From Phoronis ovalis (Eukaryota; Phoronida; Phoronidae), in the NCBI GenBank assembly GCA_028565635.1, contig JAOXYB010021514.1, positions 1-33,482 of the forward strand: 33,482 nt of DNA, read 5' to 3'. The position numbers were made by a program, and so were the translations under genes. Below, one piece after another: positions 30,135 through 33,482 of this stretch. The stretch's first letter is position 1. The number at the start of each line of letters is the position of its first letter. Under the pieces are notes generated by a model, which searched no databases, was not told the DNA's origin, and was given only the letters and a program-made list of their open reading frames with translations.

Positions 30135-32179
30135 ATGGCTAATTCTAAGAGTAGGGAAGATATTTTAGGATTTAAACCTCAAAAAGAAATAGTGTATAAC
30201 AAACTGTTACCATATTCTGACAAATTAGATGAAGAATCTTTAATAAATTTAGCTGAAATCAAGGCCCATCTGGGAAGAGCTGTTCAGCTTCACGACATCA
30301 AAACAGGTGCAAATCACTGGGTATCCAGACTTTCGAAGTAAGTATAACATCGCGTGCATATCAAAGGTCTTTAAGCGATTGTGTGGTTATTATTTTGACT
30401 TATTATGTTTGTGATTTTTCAGTTTAAAATTGAGTTAAGAATAACTTAACTTGCCTGACAGGTTTGACAAAACAGAATGCATCTGATCTGCTACTATACG
30501 TTCAGCATTTAACTTCGGTCCAGATACAATTAATTCCCCTATTAATAATAAGTATTAACTTCTTAATTAGTTATACATTGAGTGCAGTTATGTCCCGGGT
30601 TGTTCAGATGCTCCCCATAAACCTGTGAGCAATTGTTCCCTTATAGAAGACTGTTTATTACGTGCAGATTTTTGAGGTGGTTTTTGTATTAACTTAAGTC
30701 TTAATTAAGGCTAAGCTGGACCCTCGTCACTGTTTAAATAAAAATTCGTGACAAATCCGCATTACATTTTTTTCACTCAAAAGAGATGTTTTCTAAAACT
30801 TTAACATGCAAGCTATGTCATAATGGTATTTTCAAACTATTGTGTAAAATGTATGAAATTTAATTAGTTTTTGATCATTTTTAAATTGCACGAGGGATTT
30901 TGATTATATACTCAATTTAGTGTTTTAGCAAATAAAAAAATTACCTTTTTTTAAACATTAATTAATAATTCAAAGATTATTCACAGTATTTACAATTCGG
31001 TCAATACAAATGATCCGCAGGATTTTGCTGTAGGATGTACCTTATGATTTTTATGAGATGTCATAAAAAATTAATTAAATTTTGTGCGTTGTATACACAA
31101 GTCTAAAAGTACCACCATAACATAGCATGAATGTTAAAGTTTCAGAAAACATTATTTTATATGAAAAAAATGTAATGCGGATTTTTCATGAATTTTTATT
31201 TAAACGGTGACGAGGGTCTGACTTAGCCTTAAACAGCTTGTCTGCATGCTCGTTCGTTAAAGACAAGAAGCTTAGATAATTTTTTGTATTTGAGTCGATT
31301 TATAGTGAACATGTTATTTTAGCCTTGACTTGATTTGGCTTAATCTTGATATTTGCAATAGCAATGGAATGAAACAGAAGGTTCTAGTTGCTTCTTTTAG
31401 CAGTGAGTCATTGGTCATTTGTGCATTGTCATTAATGGCTGAAGAGAAACTTTTTTTGAGGGCACTGTTAACAGAACATTGTAATGATATAGGAAGCTTA
31501 TAATGAATGGAATGTGTGATAACATAAATGAAATGCATATCACATCTTATTTTTATTTGCATTTGTTTTTGTAGATTCATCCGACTTTATGGCAGAAAGT
31601 TTTCTAAGGAGGATCACATAGCATTTATTAAGCTTTTGTATGAACTTGTTATCATACCAGATTTAGAATTTGCACTGACACAGAAGTTTGCTACTGTTCT
31701 TATTACATTATTAAAGTAAGAACTGATTTTAATTCATAGACTCCTATATCTGCTAACTAACCCTTATATTATGTGGGTGTCCCTTACCTGGGATAAGAGG
31801 AATTAATCTTATTTATATATATAAACAAAAACATTATAGTAATGAATCCACTCAGATATGTGACGCAGCCTTGCCTTGCATCATTGTCTTGCAAGATTGC
31901 TAAACTTCATATTTGTACTTATATTAGATAGCTTTTGGTATTAGAAACATGATCAGGTAGTAGAACTAAAAAAAACGTTTGTTATTTAACACATTTTCTT
32001 CAGTTGATTTAAAAAAAATATTTTCTATGAAAATTTGTGTTCATTGACCACTTTGGTTTCAGGAAGAGGGAACTGCTTTCTAGACAAGACCTTGTATTGC
32101 CATGGAGACCATTATACAAAATTCTAGAGTCGACAATAAATTCATCATATGAACACCATGGGCTCCAGTTGTATCCACC
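30135..32179 (+). CDS. PSME4: PSME4 (PA200/Blm10), proteasome activator subunit 4, N-terminal part
   Basis: PSME4 is a very large HEAT-repeat protein that caps the 20S proteasome, mainly in the nucleus, and stimulates ubiquitin-independent peptide and acetyl-histone degradation. Three exons are present: 30135-30337, 31575-31715 and 32063-32179, each ending in phase 2. They give the first 153 codons of a protein of about 1,850 residues. Closely conserved segments include [38 protein letters not shown], and [17 protein letters not shown]. The start codon has A at -3 and gives an N-terminus shorter than the proline-rich human one. The remaining exons lie beyond the right edge; no fourth exon could be found before 33482. 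Confidence 0.95.
30709..31228. mobile_element. 520-bp TTAA-flanked foldback element in PSME4 intron 1
   Basis: Arms of about 120 bases (30709-30830 and 31109-31228) are reverse complements at high identity. They begin GGCTAAG and share GACCCTCGTCAC, GTTTAAATAAAAATTC and AATCCGCATTACATTTTTTT. TTAA borders both ends (30705-30708 and 31229-31232), the target duplication typical of piggyBac-class elements, though the termini do not look like classical piggyBac ends. The centre of about 280 bases is AT-rich and noncoding. Confidence 0.85.
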
Positions 32180-32552
32180 GTGAGTAGCTAACAACAAGCC
32201 CTCACAAAAACATTCGCTAATTTTAAATATATATTACATTGTGTTGTCTTCAATAAAAGGTCTAAAACTTATACTTTTTAAAATGTGAAATTTTGTTGAA
32301 AATTTATAACCCAAGTGAAAGAAAACTGCTCATTAAATTGACAACAGTGCACATGCTGTCAATAGATGGCTCTTAACTTACTAAGAAGAAGGTGGCTCTG
32401 AAATTATGGGGAATATGCCAAACAGTGTATTGAACATGAAAACTTTTGCAAGATAATTTGATAATTGAGTAGATACCTATTTGGGATTCGAAAAATCTTG
32501 ATAAGTAAGCATTACTATAGTAAAAGATTTTGTGATGGCAACTTATGTTGTT

Positions 32553-32582
32553 TGCCCATCACTATGTAATAGTGAATGGGCA
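32553..32582. repeat. 30-nt tight hairpin in PSME4 intron 3
   Basis: TGCCCATCACTAT pairs with ATAGTGAATGGGCA across a GTA loop with one bulged base. It lies within a non-AT-rich patch that looks like a repeat fragment of unknown class. Confidence 0.7.
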
Positions 32583-33365
32583 TATAGTCGTAGGGTATGC
32601 TTCGTCGGCCTATGTAACCTTTTCTTTCTCTCGCTATAACAGCTTCAGCTTTCGTCAGATCATCTTCATATTTGGTACAGGGTAAGTACAGGTCCAAGCA
32701 CAGGTCCGATATAACTTTGACCTCGATTGTTAAGAACAGTAACTTTTAGTTATGTTTATATTTACACATATCCAGCTGTGCTAGACAGATACCAGATGTT
32801 GTGATGTCATAGTTTACCCTGGTGGCGAGCATGAAAGTTGCTAGACAAATAAGGGATATATACACATGTTTGCTTTAGTGCATTTTGCTTGTTTTTTAAA
32901 GTAAAATTACAGGAAGATTGCAACTTCAAAAATAAAATTAACTTTCAGTGATATTCAGACAATTAGCTTAATTTGCCAAATTAAAAACTCAAATTTATAT
33001 CACACTGTAAATTATTTTTATACCCTCTTAAACTTAGGCATAGACTAACATATGATAGTGCTGATTAGATCTGAATCACTTTGAAACATGTTCTGTTTCA
33101 AGTCGGGCATACTCATAATTTAATAACAATAAACATTTTTAGTACTTGTTATTTTCAGAATTAGAAATTTACTTTCTTAACATTTGAAAAGTAATTTCAA
33201 ACATTTGAATATGACTACATAAATACATAAACACTATCAGTCAACAATAATAACAACAATAAGTAAAGCAAACAATACCCAAATTCATAGTTTACTCAAA
33301 TTTAACAAATCACTAATCTTGTTCTAAAATATTAATTGTACCCCCAGCAGTCATTCAGAACCAAA

Positions 33366-33482
33366 ATGGCCGACTGGCGTCTACGTAAAGCACGTCAAAT
33401 TCACCGTTATCAGGATATCTCAAGAAGGCAATGTGATATCCATTTGAAACTTAAATCGTATATTACTCGCATTGTGACAATG
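33366..33482 (+). other. Open frame running off the right edge
   Basis: An ATG in the context CCAAAATGGCCGAC begins a frame of 39 codons that is still open at the last base. The peptide is basic (MADWRLRKARQIHRYQDIS and onward). GGATATC at 33413 and GATATCC at 33436 form a small inverted pair, which hints at a repeat. It lies where PSME4 intron 3 or a nested element should be and does not match PSME4. No family is recognised. Confidence 0.2.

Larger units (their letters stand above)
32180..33482 (+). other. PSME4 intron 3 (incomplete)
   Basis: The donor GTGAGT opens at 32180 and no matching acceptor with PSME4-like coding follows before the window ends. About 32515-32860 is less AT-rich and contains a tight hairpin; it is probably an old repeat copy. 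From 32880 to 33330 the sequence is plain AT-rich. Confidence 0.6.

Noticed and set aside
1-33482. CRISPR array, rRNA, bacterial operon or viral genes
   Set aside because: No regularly spaced direct repeats, rRNA-like conserved blocks or polymerase/capsid-type frames were seen; all real genes are split animal genes.

Overview
The window is AT-rich nuclear DNA of an invertebrate animal. The genes are split by many GT-AG introns, and the proteins match bilaterian orthologues closely. A tRNA-headed SINE and several DNA-transposon miniatures sit in introns and spacers. I cannot name the species; a marine invertebrate such as a lophotrochozoan would fit. There is no bacterial or viral gene content, no CRISPR array and no rRNA.

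Five genes alternate in strand. (1) MOK, a MAPK/MAK/MRK-overlapping kinase of the ciliary RCK group, lies on + at about 1.4-16.0 kb. I could rebuild it from 12 coding exons in phase (431 codons). It also has a possible alternative last exon and a possible 30-nt cassette exon. (2) DNPH1 (RCL, 2'-deoxynucleoside 5'-phosphate N-hydrolase) lies on - at 21.8-18.5 kb, with four exons and 139 codons. (3) An intronless 442-codon gene lies on + at 23.37-24.70 kb. It encodes a signal peptide, a JmjC/cupin-type 2-oxoglutarate oxygenase domain, an EF-hand and a C-terminal KDEL, so it looks like an ER-lumen hydroxylase. (4) An acylphosphatase (ACYP1/2 type) lies on - at 30.0-26.2 kb, with four exons including a 17-nt microexon, and 101 codons. 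(5) The first three exons of PSME4 (PA200, the proteasome activator) lie on + from 30.1 kb, and the gene runs off the right edge.

The acylphosphatase and PSME4 start codons are back to back, 134 bp apart. Human ACYP2 and PSME4 are also head-to-head neighbours as I recall, so this looks like a bidirectional promoter kept since early bilaterians. The other neighbours show no evident shared pathway.

Mobile DNA is concentrated from 22 to 31 kb: a tRNA-derived SINE and a 183-bp foldback between DNPH1 and the JmjC gene; a ~530-bp long-armed inverted repeat, a 17-bp perfect hairpin and a 333-bp TIR element (TAAGAA duplication) in acylphosphatase intron 3; a 412-bp hAT-like MITE (CAATAAG duplication) and a CGAGC-rich repeat in its intron 1; and a 520-bp TTAA-flanked foldback in PSME4 intron 1. 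The MOK half of the window has mostly plain AT-rich introns.
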